Of a stretch of DNA of 64,000 nt, positions 17,578 to 27,398 are shown one piece after another. Every line of letters starts with the position of its first letter. Positions within the stretch are counted from its first letter, which is position 1. Under the pieces are notes generated by a model. That model ran no database searches and was not told the origin of the DNA. It worked only from the letters and a program-made list of their open reading frames with translations. A program made the position numbers and the translations under genes. Location: contig NZ_AP028031.1 of the NCBI RefSeq assembly GCF_030296915.1, positions 1,793,501 through 1,857,500 of the forward strand. Reading direction: 5' to 3'. The DNA comes from Anaerostipes hadrus ATCC 29173 = JCM 17467 (GTDB taxonomy: Bacteria; Bacillota; Clostridia; Lachnospirales; Lachnospiraceae).

Positions 17578-19398
17578 ATGTGTGGAATTATTGGATTTAC
17601 TGGAAATTTACAGGCACCTGGAATTTTAGTTGATGGATTACAGCAGTTAGAATACAGAGGATATGACAGTGCCGGAATCGCAGTAAATAATGGATCAGAA
17701 ACTAAGATCGTAAAAACAACTGGAAAAGTTGCAACACTTCGTGAGAAAGTTGAAGCTACTGCTGACCTTGCTGGAACATGCGGTATCGGACATACTCGCT
17801 GGGCAACTCATGGTGGTGTTACAGAAGTTAACGCACATCCTCATGTATCTGGAAATGTAACTCTGATCCATAACGGAATCATTGAAAACTACAAAGAATT
17901 AGCTGCTTCCTTAAAAACAAAAGGATTTACTGCTATTTCCGAAACTGATACAGAAGTAGCTGCTATGTTGATCGATTCTTTATATGATGGAGATCCATTT
18001 GCAGCATTAAAAGAAGCAGATCAAATGCTAGAAGGAGCTTATGGTTTCTGTGTTATGTTTAAAGATCATCCAGGCGAGATCTACTGCATGAGAAACGCCA
18101 GTCCTTTAGTTGCTTCCCATACAGAAGACGGATCTTTTATCGCTTCTGACATGGTTGCATTATTAAAATACACAAAAGATTATTTTGTTGTACCAGAAGA
18201 ACATATCGTTGTCATGAAAGCTGACAGCATTACATTATATACAATGGACGGTGGGGTTGAAGAACCTAAGATGCTTCATGTTGACTGGGATACAACAGCT
18301 GCCCAGAAAGGCGGATATGATTTCTTTATGCAGAAAGAGATCTATGATCAGCCAGAGGCTCTTCATAATACAATCATGCCTCGTATCCATAATGGTCACG
18401 CTGACTTTAGTGCAGATAACATCTCTGATGATATCTTTAAAGGTGTAAACCGTGTGATCGTAACAGCTTGTGGTACTGCATGGCATGCAGGATTAGTTGG
18501 AAGACATCTGATCGAAGCTATGATCCGTATTCCTGTAACCGTTGAATTAGCTTCTGAATTCCGTTACATGAATCCGATCTTAGATGAACATACTTTAGTT
18601 GTTGTCATCACACAGTCTGGTGAAACAGCTGATTCCCTTGCTGCACTTCGTCTTGCAAATGAACGTGGAGCAAAAACGATCTCTATCGTTAACGTAAAAG
18701 GATCAAGTATCGCTCGTGAAAGTGATTATGTATTATATACACATGCAGGTCCAGAGATCGCTGTTGCAAGTACAAAAGCGTTCTCTGTACAGTGTGCAGG
18801 TATGTATCTGATCGCATTAAAACTTGCAGAAGTTAACAACTTAATGACAGATGAACAGATGAAAGATTTCTGTGATAAATTTGAACAGGCGATCGGAACC
18901 GTTGAAGAAGTCTTAAAGATGGATGATTATATCAAAGGAATCTCAGAAAAGATCAAAGATACATTCTCTGCTTTCTATCTTGGAAGAGGATTAGATTACG
19001 GTATTGCTTGTGAAGCCTGCTTAAAATTAAAAGAAATCTCTTATGTAAATGCAGAAGCATACTGTGCCGGAGAATTGAAACATGGAACAATTTCTCTGAT
19101 TACAGAAGGTGTACCTATTATTGCGATCGCTACACAGGAAAATGTCTTACCAAAATTAATGGCAAACGTTGAAGAAGTAAAAGCTCGTGGTGCTCATGTG
19201 ATCGTAGTAACAGATAAAGATATGAGTAATTACGAAGGAATCTATGATGATTTGATTCAGGTTCCTGCAACAGACGACCTGTTTGCAACATTTGCTTCTA
19301 CCGTTGCATTACAGTTACTTGCTTATCATGTCACAGTATTTAGAGGATATGATGTAGACCAGCCAAGAAACCTGGCTAAATCTGTAACTGTAGAGTAG
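17578..19398 (+). CDS. glmS: Glutamine-fructose-6-phosphate aminotransferase
   Basis: This 606-residue enzyme makes glucosamine-6-phosphate from fructose-6-phosphate and glutamine, the first committed step toward UDP-GlcNAc and peptidoglycan. The true start is MCGIIGFTG, with RBS AAGGAG, so that Cys2 becomes the N-terminal glutaminase nucleophile. A longer open frame upstream is ribozyme sequence. The glutaminase domain (1-220) contains GHTRWATHG and HNGIIENY. Two SIS sugar-isomerase domains follow (TACGTAWHAG near 300, TQSGETADS near 345) and the C-terminus is DQPRNLAKSVTVE, as in all GlmS. Expression is controlled by the ribozyme directly upstream. Single-gene transcript ending at a strong bidirectional terminator. 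Confidence 0.97.
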   Translation: MCGIIGFTGNLQAPGILVDGLQQLEYRGYDSAGIAVNNGSETKIVKTTGKVATLREKVEATADLAGTCGIGHTRWATHGGVTEVNAHPHVSGNVTLIHNGIIENYKELAASLKTKGFTAISETDTEVAAMLIDSLYDGDPFAALKEADQMLEGAYGFCVMFKDHPGEIYCMRNASPLVASHTEDGSFIASDMVALLKYTKDYFVVPEEHIVVMKADSITLYTMDGGVEEPKMLHVDWDTTAAQKGGYDFFMQKEIYDQPEALHNTIMPRIHNGHADFSADNISDDIFKGVNRVIVTACGTAWHAGLVGRHLIEAMIRIPVTVELASEFRYMNPILDEHTLVVVITQSGETADSLAALRLANERGAKTISIVNVKGSSIARESDYVLYTHAGPEIAVASTKAFSVQCAGMYLIALKLAEVNNLMTDEQMKDFCDKFEQAIGTVEEVLKMDDYIKGISEKIKDTFSAFYLGRGLDYGIACEACLKLKEISYVNAEAYCAGELKHGTISLITEGVPIIAIATQENVLPKLMANVEEVKARGAHVIVVTDKDMSNYEGIYDDLIQVPATDDLFATFASTVALQLLAYHVTVFRGYDVDQPRNLAKSVTVE

Positions 19399-19460
19399 GC
19401 ATTGAGTTGACGTGTTCAACACGCCACAACCTAGATTCACAGAACAAAGAAACTTATATA

Positions 19461-19513
19461 AAAAGAAGTGATAGAGTTTAAGGCTTCCGCACCAAATTCT
19501 ATCACTTCTTTTT
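19461..19513. terminator. Bidirectional terminator between glmS and gldA
   Basis: AAAAGAAGTGATAGA pairs with TCTATCACTTCTTTT, with A/T-tracts on both sides. The two genes converge on it. Confidence 0.9.
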
Positions 19514-19563
19514 ATTCATATATCATTTAGTTCTGATTCGAAAAAACATATTCTATTACAATT

Positions 19564-20655
19564 CTACTCTTCCGTATAATATCTGCCCAAAGCATCCGCA
19601 CCCATGATCGCAGCATACAGATCTTCTGGTTCCACATCAAATGGCATATTCCCCATTGTATCATCTGGTGCACATGCAAGACGTGCCACTTCCATGATCT
19701 GCTCTGGTTTCACTTCCTCGATTCCTAATCCTTTTAATGTTACAGGAAGTCCAATTTCACTGCAGAAATCAATCACTTCCATGATCTCATCTTCTCCCGC
19801 ATCTTCTAATACCAGCTGAACCAGTGTTCCGAATGCCACCTTCTCTCCATGATACATCTTATGTGTTTCTGGAATCGCTGTAAATCCGTTGTGGATTGCA
19901 TGAGCCCCTGCTAATCCTCCACTCTCAAATCCAATTCCTGATAAATAAGTATTAGCTTCAATAACATTCTCCACAGCTTTTGTACAAATTCCTTCTTTAG
20001 CTGCTATCATTGCCTGTACTCCATTTTCCATTAATGTATCATAGCATAATTGAGCAAGATTCATTGCTGCCAATGTACATTTACCTCCAACACAGTTACT
20101 TGCATCAGATCTTTTACATGCTCTCGCTTCAAAATATGTCGCTAAAGCATCTCCCATTCCTGAGATCAACAGTCTTACTGGTGCTTTACAGACGATATCG
20201 GTATCTACCATGACCATATCTGGGCTTGATGGCAAGAACAGATATTTTTCAAAAACACCTTCATCTGTATAGATAACAGATAATGCACTGCATGGTGCAT
20301 CCGTAGATGCGATCGTTGGCACGATGATCACTGGTTTCTTTGTATAATAGGCAACCGCTTTTGATGTATCATGAATCTTACCACCGCCAATTCCAATGAT
20401 CACATCACTTCCTGCTTCTTCCACGATCTTTATAATTCGGTTGATCTCCGTCATACAGCATTCTCCATTGAATACATCATAAACAAGATTGCTGTCTTTA
20501 TTTCCTTCATTGATCGCCGGTTCTACTCTTTTTCTTCCAGATGCACTCGTCAGAATAAAGAGATTCTTTCCAAATTTATCTGCATAAGAACAAAGATTCT
20601 TCATCTCTCCTTTACCTTGAATGTAGCGTGTTGGACTTCCAATAATTGCTGCCAT
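19564..20655 (-). CDS. gldA: Glycerol dehydrogenase-type iron/zinc alcohol dehydrogenase
   Basis: A 363-residue enzyme of the GldA family, which oxidises glycerol to dihydroxyacetone with NAD+. The start MAAIIGSPTRYIQG is chosen because GGAGGG lies directly upstream; an ATG 12 codons earlier lacks a ribosome site. The NAD-binding segment GIGGGKIHDTSKAVA (near 95) and PTIASTDAPCSA (near 120) are typical. Metal ligands are in SGMGDALATYFEA (Asp), GAHAIHNG (His) and YHGEKVAFG (His). Length matches the family. It is monocistronic. Some homologues act on other small hydroxy ketones, so the exact substrate is not certain. Confidence 0.9.
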   Translation of the reverse strand: MAAIIGSPTRYIQGKGEMKNLCSYADKFGKNLFILTSASGRKRVEPAINEGNKDSNLVYDVFNGECCMTEINRIIKIVEEAGSDVIIGIGGGKIHDTSKAVAYYTKKPVIIVPTIASTDAPCSALSVIYTDEGVFEKYLFLPSSPDMVMVDTDIVCKAPVRLLISGMGDALATYFEARACKRSDASNCVGGKCTLAAMNLAQLCYDTLMENGVQAMIAAKEGICTKAVENVIEANTYLSGIGFESGGLAGAHAIHNGFTAIPETHKMYHGEKVAFGTLVQLVLEDAGEDEIMEVIDFCSEIGLPVTLKGLGIEEVKPEQIMEVARLACAPDDTMGNMPFDVEPEDLYAAIMGADALGRYYTEE

Positions 20656-20952
20656 AATATTTCCCTCCATATCAACTCTATTTCTCATCATGATACCATG
20701 GTCAAAATACCATTTGATATCAACATCTCGTTATTATTATAACACTCTTTTTGTTATATTTAAACATAAATATATTTATATTCATTCTTTTTTTATCTGT
20801 TTTTACCCGTAAGTTTATCATTTTTTTATTTCTCACGTTAATATATTGTCAAATTTTCGTTTAGATTTTTTCTATTTTCTTGCCTTTTTTATCATTTTTC
20901 CATATACTTATACATACTGAATACAAAATCCGACAAAAGGAGACATTTACAA

Positions 20953-22251
20953 ATGATGATCAAAACTTTATTTTTGCTAAGCTTTCTCTTCTTTATCTAC
21001 TCATTTATCGGCTGGATCTTAGAAGTGGTACAATCAGCATTTCATCAGAAACGTTTGGTAAACCGTGGTTTTATCAACTCACCGCTTTGTATTTCCTATG
21101 GAATCGGAGCTATCGTTATTACGATCAATACGCATCAGATGAGCGGCCTATGGATCTTTGCTGCCGCCATGATCGATGCCACAGTCATTGAATGGTTTGG
21201 CGGACATTTTATTGAACATTTTTACCATGAACGCTGGTGGGATTATTCCAAAAATAAATGGAATCTTGATGGCTACATCTGCCTGTCCCATTCGGTTTTC
21301 TGGGGACTTTTAGGATATATCGGAGTAAAGTTTGTCAATCCACTGCTCTTTAAATTTTATCATCTGATTCCACCATTTATCCGGCATCTTATCATTTTTA
21401 TCCTTCTTGCAGTCCTGATCATTGATATTTTAGCAACCACGATCGTTGTCTTTGGAAAAAATATCGATAAACGACGTTGGGAATCTGCGGATGCTTATCT
21501 TACAAAGATCAGCGTGAAATTGAGTTCGTTGATAACATCTTATGTGGATCGTCGTGTTGAACGTGCTTATCCACAGCGTAAATTAAAACTGCCAACGATC
21601 CCAAAGACTGGTGTATTTGCCCAGGGATGCGGTTTTTATAAGGTGTTTTTGTTATTTTCCATCGGTTCTTTGCTTGGAGATATCATTGAAACGATCTTCT
21701 GTCGTTTGAAGATGGGCGTCTGGATGAGCAGGAGCAGCCTTGTATGGGGTCCTTTTAGCATTGTGTGGGGATTTGCCTTTGCTGGTGTTACATTGCTTCT
21801 ATACCGCTATAAAGATCGTTCAGACAGCTTTCTATTTTTAACTGGTACTTTTCTTGGCGGCGCCTATGAATATCTCTGCAGCGTTTTAAGTGAAATCGTC
21901 TTTGGAAAGGTTTTCTGGGATTACAGTAAAATGCCTTTTAACTTGAATGGAAGAATCAATCTTCTTTATTGTTTCTTCTGGGGAATTGCAACCGTTGTCT
22001 GGTTTAAGAGGATTTATCCTTTCTTATCCAATCTGATCGAGAAACTTCCGATTGCATTTGGAACTGTATTTACATGGATCATTGTCGTTTTCATGGTATT
22101 AAATATGTTCATGTCACTATCTGCCTTGATCCGTTATGATCAGCGTGGCAAAAAAATACCTGCTTCTAATTTCTTTGAACGATATCTGGATACCCATTAT
22201 AACGACCAGAAAATGAAACTCATCTATCCTAAAGCAAAGAAAGTGCATTGA
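20953..22251 (+). CDS. CmpB-type putative ABC-transporter permease (tandem domains)
   Basis: This 432-residue membrane protein consists of two homologous halves of the ABC_trans_CmpB family. The first begins FIYSFIGWILEVV and NRGFINSPLCISYG, and the second FSIGSLLGDIIETIF and MSRSSLVWGPFSIVWG. Each half ends with the W-D-Y-S-K motif and a following L-N-G/L-D-G segment (WWDYSKNKWNLDG and FWDYSKMPFNLNG). About ten membrane helices are expected. The family is named as a putative ABC permease, but no ATPase gene is adjacent and the substrate is unknown. The ATG at 20953 follows AAGGAGA. It ends at its own terminator. Confidence 0.8.
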   Translation: MMIKTLFLLSFLFFIYSFIGWILEVVQSAFHQKRLVNRGFINSPLCISYGIGAIVITINTHQMSGLWIFAAAMIDATVIEWFGGHFIEHFYHERWWDYSKNKWNLDGYICLSHSVFWGLLGYIGVKFVNPLLFKFYHLIPPFIRHLIIFILLAVLIIDILATTIVVFGKNIDKRRWESADAYLTKISVKLSSLITSYVDRRVERAYPQRKLKLPTIPKTGVFAQGCGFYKVFLLFSIGSLLGDIIETIFCRLKMGVWMSRSSLVWGPFSIVWGFAFAGVTLLLYRYKDRSDSFLFLTGTFLGGAYEYLCSVLSEIVFGKVFWDYSKMPFNLNGRINLLYCFFWGIATVVWFKRIYPFLSNLIEKLPIAFGTVFTWIIVVFMVLNMFMSLSALIRYDQRGKKIPASNFFERYLDTHYNDQKMKLIYPKAKKVH

Positions 22252-22283
22252 TTGAGATACTTTTACAAAAACTTCTGATGCAG

Positions 22284-22327
22284 AAAAAGGGAATGAAACT
22301 AACATTTTGTTGTTTCATTCCCTTTTC
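22284..22327. terminator. Bidirectional terminator
   Basis: AAAAAGGGAATGAAAC pairs with GTTTCATTCCCTTTTC between the CmpB-type gene and dapB, which converge. Confidence 0.9.
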
Positions 22328-22351
22328 TTATCTTTTCTTTAAAATATGATC

Positions 22352-23107
22352 CTATCCGATCACATCACTCATATCATACATACCTGCTTCTTTTCCTGCA
22401 AGATAAAGAGCTGCACTGACTGCTCCCTTTCCAAAAATAGCTCTGCTGTATGCAGTATGTTTTAACTCAATAACTTCATCCTGTCCTGCAAAAATGATCT
22501 CATGTTCTCCAACGATCGTTCCACCACGGACTGCTGAGATTCCAATCTCTTTCTTTGGACGCTGTTCTCTTCTCTGGCTTCTGTCATATACGAATTCATA
22601 TTCGTTATTCAACGGCTCATTGACAGCTTCTGCAAGCGCGATTGCTGTTCCAGATGGTGCATCTAACTTTCTTCTGTGATGTTTCTCCACGATATCAATA
22701 TCAAATCCTGCATCTGCTAATAACTTTGTCATAGATTTTAATACTTTGAATAATGTGTTAACTCCTAATGACATATTCGCAGAACGAAGAACTGCTGTCT
22801 TCTTACTTGCTTCATGAACTCTTTCTAACTGTTCATCGCTTAATCCTGTTGTACATAACACAACTGGAATCTGTCTCTCTACTGCAAAATCCAGTAAACC
22901 ATCAACGGCTGGTGCTGCGGAAAAGTCGATGATCGCATCAACTTCTACATCACACGCATTGATATCTGTAAATACAGGATAATCGTTGTGCCCATCATCC
23001 ACACGGTCAACACCGCATGCCATAACAGCTCCTTCTGTCTCTTCTACGATCTTGCTGATCACCTGTCCCATGACTCCATTGCAGCCATGCATCATAATCT
23101 TAACCAT
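22352..23107 (-). CDS. dapB: 4-hydroxy-tetrahydrodipicolinate reductase
   Basis: A 251-residue NAD(P)H-dependent enzyme of lysine and diaminopimelate synthesis. The N-terminal Rossmann motif is GCNGVMGQ. The substrate-binding and catalytic segment EKHHRRKLDAPSGTA near residue 145 contains the conserved HHRxKxDAPSGT signature. DapB acts directly after DapA, whose gene lies 13 bases upstream in the same operon. With dapL elsewhere in the window this gives the short aminotransferase route to meso-diaminopimelate. Length is normal. No anomaly is visible. Confidence 0.96.
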   Translation of the reverse strand: MVKIMMHGCNGVMGQVISKIVEETEGAVMACGVDRVDDGHNDYPVFTDINACDVEVDAIIDFSAAPAVDGLLDFAVERQIPVVLCTTGLSDEQLERVHEASKKTAVLRSANMSLGVNTLFKVLKSMTKLLADAGFDIDIVEKHHRRKLDAPSGTAIALAEAVNEPLNNEYEFVYDRSQRREQRPKKEIGISAVRGGTIVGEHEIIFAGQDEVIELKHTAYSRAIFGKGAVSAALYLAGKEAGMYDMSDVIG

Positions 23108-23120
23108 CTTTTGTAACTCC

Positions 23121-24005
23121 TTAAAGAATTCCTGCTTCTTTCATTGACTGAATTAATACCTGTGCGTGATCCTCTTCCATCTCTGTTAATGGACGGCGAA
23201 CGATATTTTTACAATATCCCATCTCTGCTACTGCACGTTTTGCAGGAATTGGGTTTACTTCGCTAAATAAGTTATGGATCACATCCATGTATTTTAACTG
23301 GATATCTAAACTTCCTTTGACGTCCCCTTCTAAGAACTTCATTACCATATCATGAGTTTCTCTTGGTGCTACATTGGATAATACAGAGATGACACCTTTT
23401 CCACCTAATGCTAAAAGAGGTACAACCTGATCATCATTTCCTGAATAAATATCTAAGCATCCGTCTGCTAATGCTGCAAGAGTTGCTACCTGACCGATAT
23501 CTCCGCTTGCTTCTTTGATCGCTACGATATTATCAACACTCTTCGCGATCTTCACTGCTGTAGCTGGCTGGATGTTTGTTCCTGTTCTTCCTGGCACATT
23601 GTACATGATGATTGGAATGTCTACAGAATTACCAACTGTTGTATAATATTCTTCCAAACCTTTCTGTGTTGCTTTGTTATAGTATGGTGTTACGACTAAC
23701 AGTCCGTCTGCTCCTGCTTTCTCTGATCTCTTGGCAAGGTTCAGTGCTTCATCTGTGCAGTTCGCTCCTGCTCCTGCGATAACTGGAACTCTTCCATTGA
23801 CATGAGAAACACATGCACTGACTACTTCGATCTGCTCGTCATGAGACATTGTAGAAGCCTCTCCTGAAGTTCCACAGATAACGATACTGTCTGTTCCGTT
23901 ATCGATCTGGAAATCAATAAATTTCTCTAACTGATCATAATCCACCGATAAATCTTCTTTGAATGGTGTCACTAATGCAACACCTGCACCTGTAAAAATT
24001 GACAT
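23121..24005 (-). CDS. dapA: 4-hydroxy-tetrahydrodipicolinate synthase
   Basis: A 294-residue class I aldolase that condenses pyruvate with aspartate semialdehyde. The Schiff-base lysine is in IVAIKEASGD near residue 162. The catalytic Tyr is in PIIMYNVPGRTG near 135, and the substrate loop is GTSGEASTM near 45. It is followed 13 bases later by dapB and preceded by cobO. No lysine riboswitch is seen in the 36-base gap upstream, so expression probably depends on the upstream typA/ssb/cobO region. Confidence 0.96.
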   Translation of the reverse strand: MSIFTGAGVALVTPFKEDLSVDYDQLEKFIDFQIDNGTDSIVICGTSGEASTMSHDEQIEVVSACVSHVNGRVPVIAGAGANCTDEALNLAKRSEKAGADGLLVVTPYYNKATQKGLEEYYTTVGNSVDIPIIMYNVPGRTGTNIQPATAVKIAKSVDNIVAIKEASGDIGQVATLAALADGCLDIYSGNDDQVVPLLALGGKGVISVLSNVAPRETHDMVMKFLEGDVKGSLDIQLKYMDVIHNLFSEVNPIPAKRAVAEMGYCKNIVRRPLTEMEEDHAQVLIQSMKEAGIL

Positions 24006-24041
24006 TTTTCTTTCCTCCTATCATCCTATGTAGCATCAACA

Positions 24042-24530
24042 TTAAGATTCTTTGATCGTACTAATCTCATATACTGCATCTGCATATGGAATCAATGCTT
24101 CTGGAATCTGCCGTCCTGTCATGATGATCGTCTGGTCATCACTACGATTTTCTAACATCTCCACCAGTTCTTCGGTCTTTAATAGTCCAAGGTCCAAAAG
24201 TCCAAGCACTTCATCTAAAACGACCATGTCGCACTGTCTCGTATCTATGACTTTATGTGCATATTTTAATCCATTATAAATAAAATGATCTTGTTCTTTC
24301 TTCTCTTCTTCATTCAGATCCTCATACAATCTCTCGTACTTTTCAAAACGAAACAACTGTACTTCTGGTTCTAAACGTTTGAAAAAGCTTAATTCTTCGG
24401 TCTCCTTTCCTTTCAGGAACTGAACCATAATGATCTGCTTTTCCTGCCCGGCTGCTTTCACACACTGGCCGATCGCACAGGATGTCTTCCCTCTGCCCTG
24501 GCCACAGTATATTTCCACTCGTCCTTCCAT
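24042..24530 (-). CDS. cobO: Cob(I)alamin adenosyltransferase, CobA/CobO family
   Basis: A 162-residue enzyme that transfers the adenosyl group of ATP to cobalamin, giving coenzyme B12. The family-specific P-loop is YCGQGRGKTSCAIG at residue 9, and the Walker-B-like VVLDEVLGLLDLG is near 105. These match the BtuR/CobO family, which lacks the PduO fold. It is somewhat shorter than enteric BtuR, with the N-terminal helix missing, as is common in Clostridia. It lies in a compact minus-strand run with dapA-dapB downstream and the OB-fold gene upstream; no other B12 genes are in the window. Confidence 0.9.
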   Translation of the reverse strand: MEGRVEIYCGQGRGKTSCAIGQCVKAAGQEKQIIMVQFLKGKETEELSFFKRLEPEVQLFRFEKYERLYEDLNEEEKKEQDHFIYNGLKYAHKVIDTRQCDMVVLDEVLGLLDLGLLKTEELVEMLENRSDDQTIIMTGRQIPEALIPYADAVYEISTIKES

Positions 24531-24611
24531 CTTTTCACCTCAAAGAATCTTCCTTTTGTAGTAATATATTTGGTTTAGGATATTATATCATTTCTGATAC
24601 TATAAATACAA

Positions 24612-25247
24612 CTATTCTTCATCCTTTTCATGAAACTCCAGTTTGTTTACTGATACCTCATATGCAACTCGTCTGATCAGTTCATTTTCTGAAACTCTTT
24701 TCTGATATTCTCTGCTTTGAATTCTTCCGATCAGCTGAATTCTTGAACCGATTTCAAGATTCCCTGCAAATCTCGCATTCCTTCCCCAGCAGATGCATGG
24801 TATGTAGTCGGATTTGCCATAGGAACGGTTCACTGCAAGCAAGATGTCACAAATCTCTCTTCCCAGCGGTGTCATCCGATATACTGGCTGCTTACAGATA
24901 AATCCATCTAAAATGATCTGATTCGGTCTGACTCCATCCATGCTTTCTATAAATTCCAGATCCCTGACGAATACAGATAAGATCAAATGATTACGATTCT
25001 CCTCGTGCTTGTTGAAGGAACGGAATTGACCGCAAGCTCTTACAAGCATTCCTTTGTAATCTTTTGTCACATCAACGAGCCTCTCTGATATTAATAATGG
25101 TATCTCGTCTGTTGCTTCACTTAATCTGTTTACTAAAAGTTTGACTGTATAAAATCCTTCTCCGAAAATCTCATGGCTGTATTCAAACGCTGAATTAATT
25201 CGTCCGCAAACCTCCACTTGATTATGATTGATTCCCTGCTCTGTCAT
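24612..25247 (-). CDS. Tandem OB-fold single-stranded-DNA-binding protein-like
   Basis: A 211-residue protein with two SSB-type OB-fold halves. The first half (HNQVEVCGRINSAFEYSHE to about residue 110) and the second (NQIILDGFICKQPVYRMTP to KLEFHEKDEE) both follow the SSB pattern. GREICDILLAVNRSYGKSDYI, CICWG and GSRIQLIGRIQSREY correspond to SSB strand motifs. It lacks the acidic C-terminal DDDIPF-type tip of housekeeping SSB, so it is probably an accessory ssDNA-binding protein. The start MTEQGINHNQ is chosen for its GGGAGAAAG ribosome site; a 20-codon upstream extension is unlikely. Function in repair or replication is inferred. Confidence 0.75.
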   Translation of the reverse strand: MTEQGINHNQVEVCGRINSAFEYSHEIFGEGFYTVKLLVNRLSEATDEIPLLISERLVDVTKDYKGMLVRACGQFRSFNKHEENRNHLILSVFVRDLEFIESMDGVRPNQIILDGFICKQPVYRMTPLGREICDILLAVNRSYGKSDYIPCICWGRNARFAGNLEIGSRIQLIGRIQSREYQKRVSENELIRRVAYEVSVNKLEFHEKDEE

Positions 25248-25386
25248 ACTCTTTCTCCCTTCTTGTGTTCTATTAGTATACTTTAAATCGTATTCCAATT
25301 TTGACACAATTAGAAGAAAAATCCTTCGACAAAGTTAGTCACACTTTTTCGACATGTTTTAAACGGCTTTCATACCGTGCATGATC

Positions 25387-27207
25387 TTATGAGAATTTTG
25401 CACGTTTTCTCATTGTTGGATCTAAGATCTTCTTGCGGATACGGATATTCTCTGGAGTGATCTCAAGTAATTCATCCGTATCGATAAACTCTAATGCCTG
25501 CTCTAAGCTTAAGATCTTTGGAGGAGATAATTTTAATGCATCATCTGATCCTGAAGCACGTGTATTTGTAAGCTTCTTGCTGCGGCATACGTTGATCTCG
25601 ATATCTTCTGTTTTACCAGTCTGTCCGATGACCATTCCACCGTATACTTTCTCACCAGGTCCTACAAATAAAGTACCTCTCTCCTGTGCATTAAACAGAC
25701 CATATGTGATCGTTTCTCCTGCTTCATATGCGATCAATGATCCCTGTTTACGATACTGGATATCCCCTTTGTATGGTCCATATCCATCAAACAGTGTATT
25801 TAAGATACCATTTCCTTTTGTATCTGTCATAAATTCTCCACGATACCCGATCAGTCCTCTGGATGGGATAGAGAATTCAAGTCTTGCATAACCTCCATTG
25901 GCTGCTGTCATATTCTGAAGTTCACCTTTTCTCTGGCTTAACTTCTCAATAACTGCCCCTGTAAATTCTTCTGGAACATCAATGACGGCAATCTCCATTG
26001 GCTCTAATTTCTTACCATTCTCATCATAATGATATAATACTTCTGCTTTACTGACTGCAAATTCATATCCTTCACGACGCATGTTCTCGATCAATACAGA
26101 TAAATGTAATTCTCCACGTCCAGATACTTTATAGCTGTCCTGATTCTCACTTTCTTCCACACGAAGGCTGACATCCGTATTCAATTCTCTGAACAATCTG
26201 TCTCTGATATGTCTTGATGTAACATATTTACCTTCCTGACCTGCAAGAGGGCTGTCATTTACCATAAACTGCATAGAGATCGTTGGCTCTGAGATCTTCT
26301 GGAATGGAATTGCTTCTGCTCCATCCACATCACAGATCGTATCTCCAATTGACAGATCTGAGATTCCTGAGATCGCTACAATAGATCCTATCTGTGCATT
26401 CTTTACATCTACTTTATCAAGTCCTTCAAATTCATATAATTTTGTGATGCGGACTTTTTCTTTACGTTCTGGGTCATGAGCATTCACTACGATGCATTCT
26501 TTGTTGACCGCGATCTCGCCATTATCTACTTTACCGATTCCGATACGTCCAACATATTCATTGTAGTCGATCGTACTGATCAATACCTGTAATGGTTTCT
26601 CTGGATCACCTTCTGGTGCTTCGATATGTTCAATGATCGTCTCAAATAATGGTTTCATATCTTTCTTCTCACCATCAAGATCTAATGTTGCGAATCCCTC
26701 TTTGGCTGATGCAAATACAAATGGACAGTCAAGCTGTTTATCCCCTGCATCTAATTCCATTAATAGTTCTAATGTCTCATCAACAACTTCATCTGGTCTT
26801 GCTTCTGGACGGTCTACTTTATTGACACATACGATCACAGACAGATCAAGCTCTAATGCTTTCTTTAATACAAACTTTGTCTGTGGCATTGGTCCTTCAA
26901 ATGCATCAACAACTAATACAACACCATTTACCATCTTCAGTACACGTTCTACTTCTCCACCAAAGTCAGCATGCCCCGGTGTATCGATGATATTGATCTT
27001 GATTCCATTATACATAACTCCTGTATTCTTAGACAGAATCGTGATTCCTCTTTCTTTCTCGATGTCATTTGAGTCCATGACTCTCTCTGCGACTTCCTGA
27101 TTGTCACGGAAGATTCCGCTCTGTTTTAACATCTCGTCTACTAATGTTGTCTTACCATGATCGACATGGGCAATGATTGCAATATTTCTCACATCTTCGC
27201 GCTTCAT
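25387..27207 (-). CDS. typA: Ribosome-associated GTPase TypA/BipA
   Basis: A 606-residue translational GTPase. G1 is AHVDHGKTTL near residue 14, G2 region ERGITI, G3 DTPGHADFG, and G4 NKVDRPEARPD. EF-G-like domains and the BipA-specific C-terminal domain (GRGELHLSVLIENMRREG and later SRGLIGYRGEFMTDT) complete the protein. Length is standard. It binds ribosomes and helps assembly and stress adaptation, especially in the cold. It is the first gene of the minus-strand run that continues with the SSB-like gene, cobO, dapA and dapB, divergent from hydE. Confidence 0.97.
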   Translation of the reverse strand: MKREDVRNIAIIAHVDHGKTTLVDEMLKQSGIFRDNQEVAERVMDSNDIEKERGITILSKNTGVMYNGIKINIIDTPGHADFGGEVERVLKMVNGVVLVVDAFEGPMPQTKFVLKKALELDLSVIVCVNKVDRPEARPDEVVDETLELLMELDAGDKQLDCPFVFASAKEGFATLDLDGEKKDMKPLFETIIEHIEAPEGDPEKPLQVLISTIDYNEYVGRIGIGKVDNGEIAVNKECIVVNAHDPERKEKVRITKLYEFEGLDKVDVKNAQIGSIVAISGISDLSIGDTICDVDGAEAIPFQKISEPTISMQFMVNDSPLAGQEGKYVTSRHIRDRLFRELNTDVSLRVEESENQDSYKVSGRGELHLSVLIENMRREGYEFAVSKAEVLYHYDENGKKLEPMEIAVIDVPEEFTGAVIEKLSQRKGELQNMTAANGGYARLEFSIPSRGLIGYRGEFMTDTKGNGILNTLFDGYGPYKGDIQYRKQGSLIAYEAGETITYGLFNAQERGTLFVGPGEKVYGGMVIGQTGKTEDIEINVCRSKKLTNTRASGSDDALKLSPPKILSLEQALEFIDTDELLEITPENIRIRKKILDPTMRKRAKFS

Positions 27208-27398
27208 TTATATCCTTCTTTCTAGTATCTTTCTGTATCAGTTTCCATGGCATTTATAAAGCATGCCAAGATTAACTTTCTTATTCTATCACACTCAATG
27301 AAAAGTTGCAATTTTATTATTTTGTACCAACGATATTCTTTGGCTTTTCTTCTATTATATGTTATATTTCTTATAGACCAGAAAAGGAGTTGGACATT

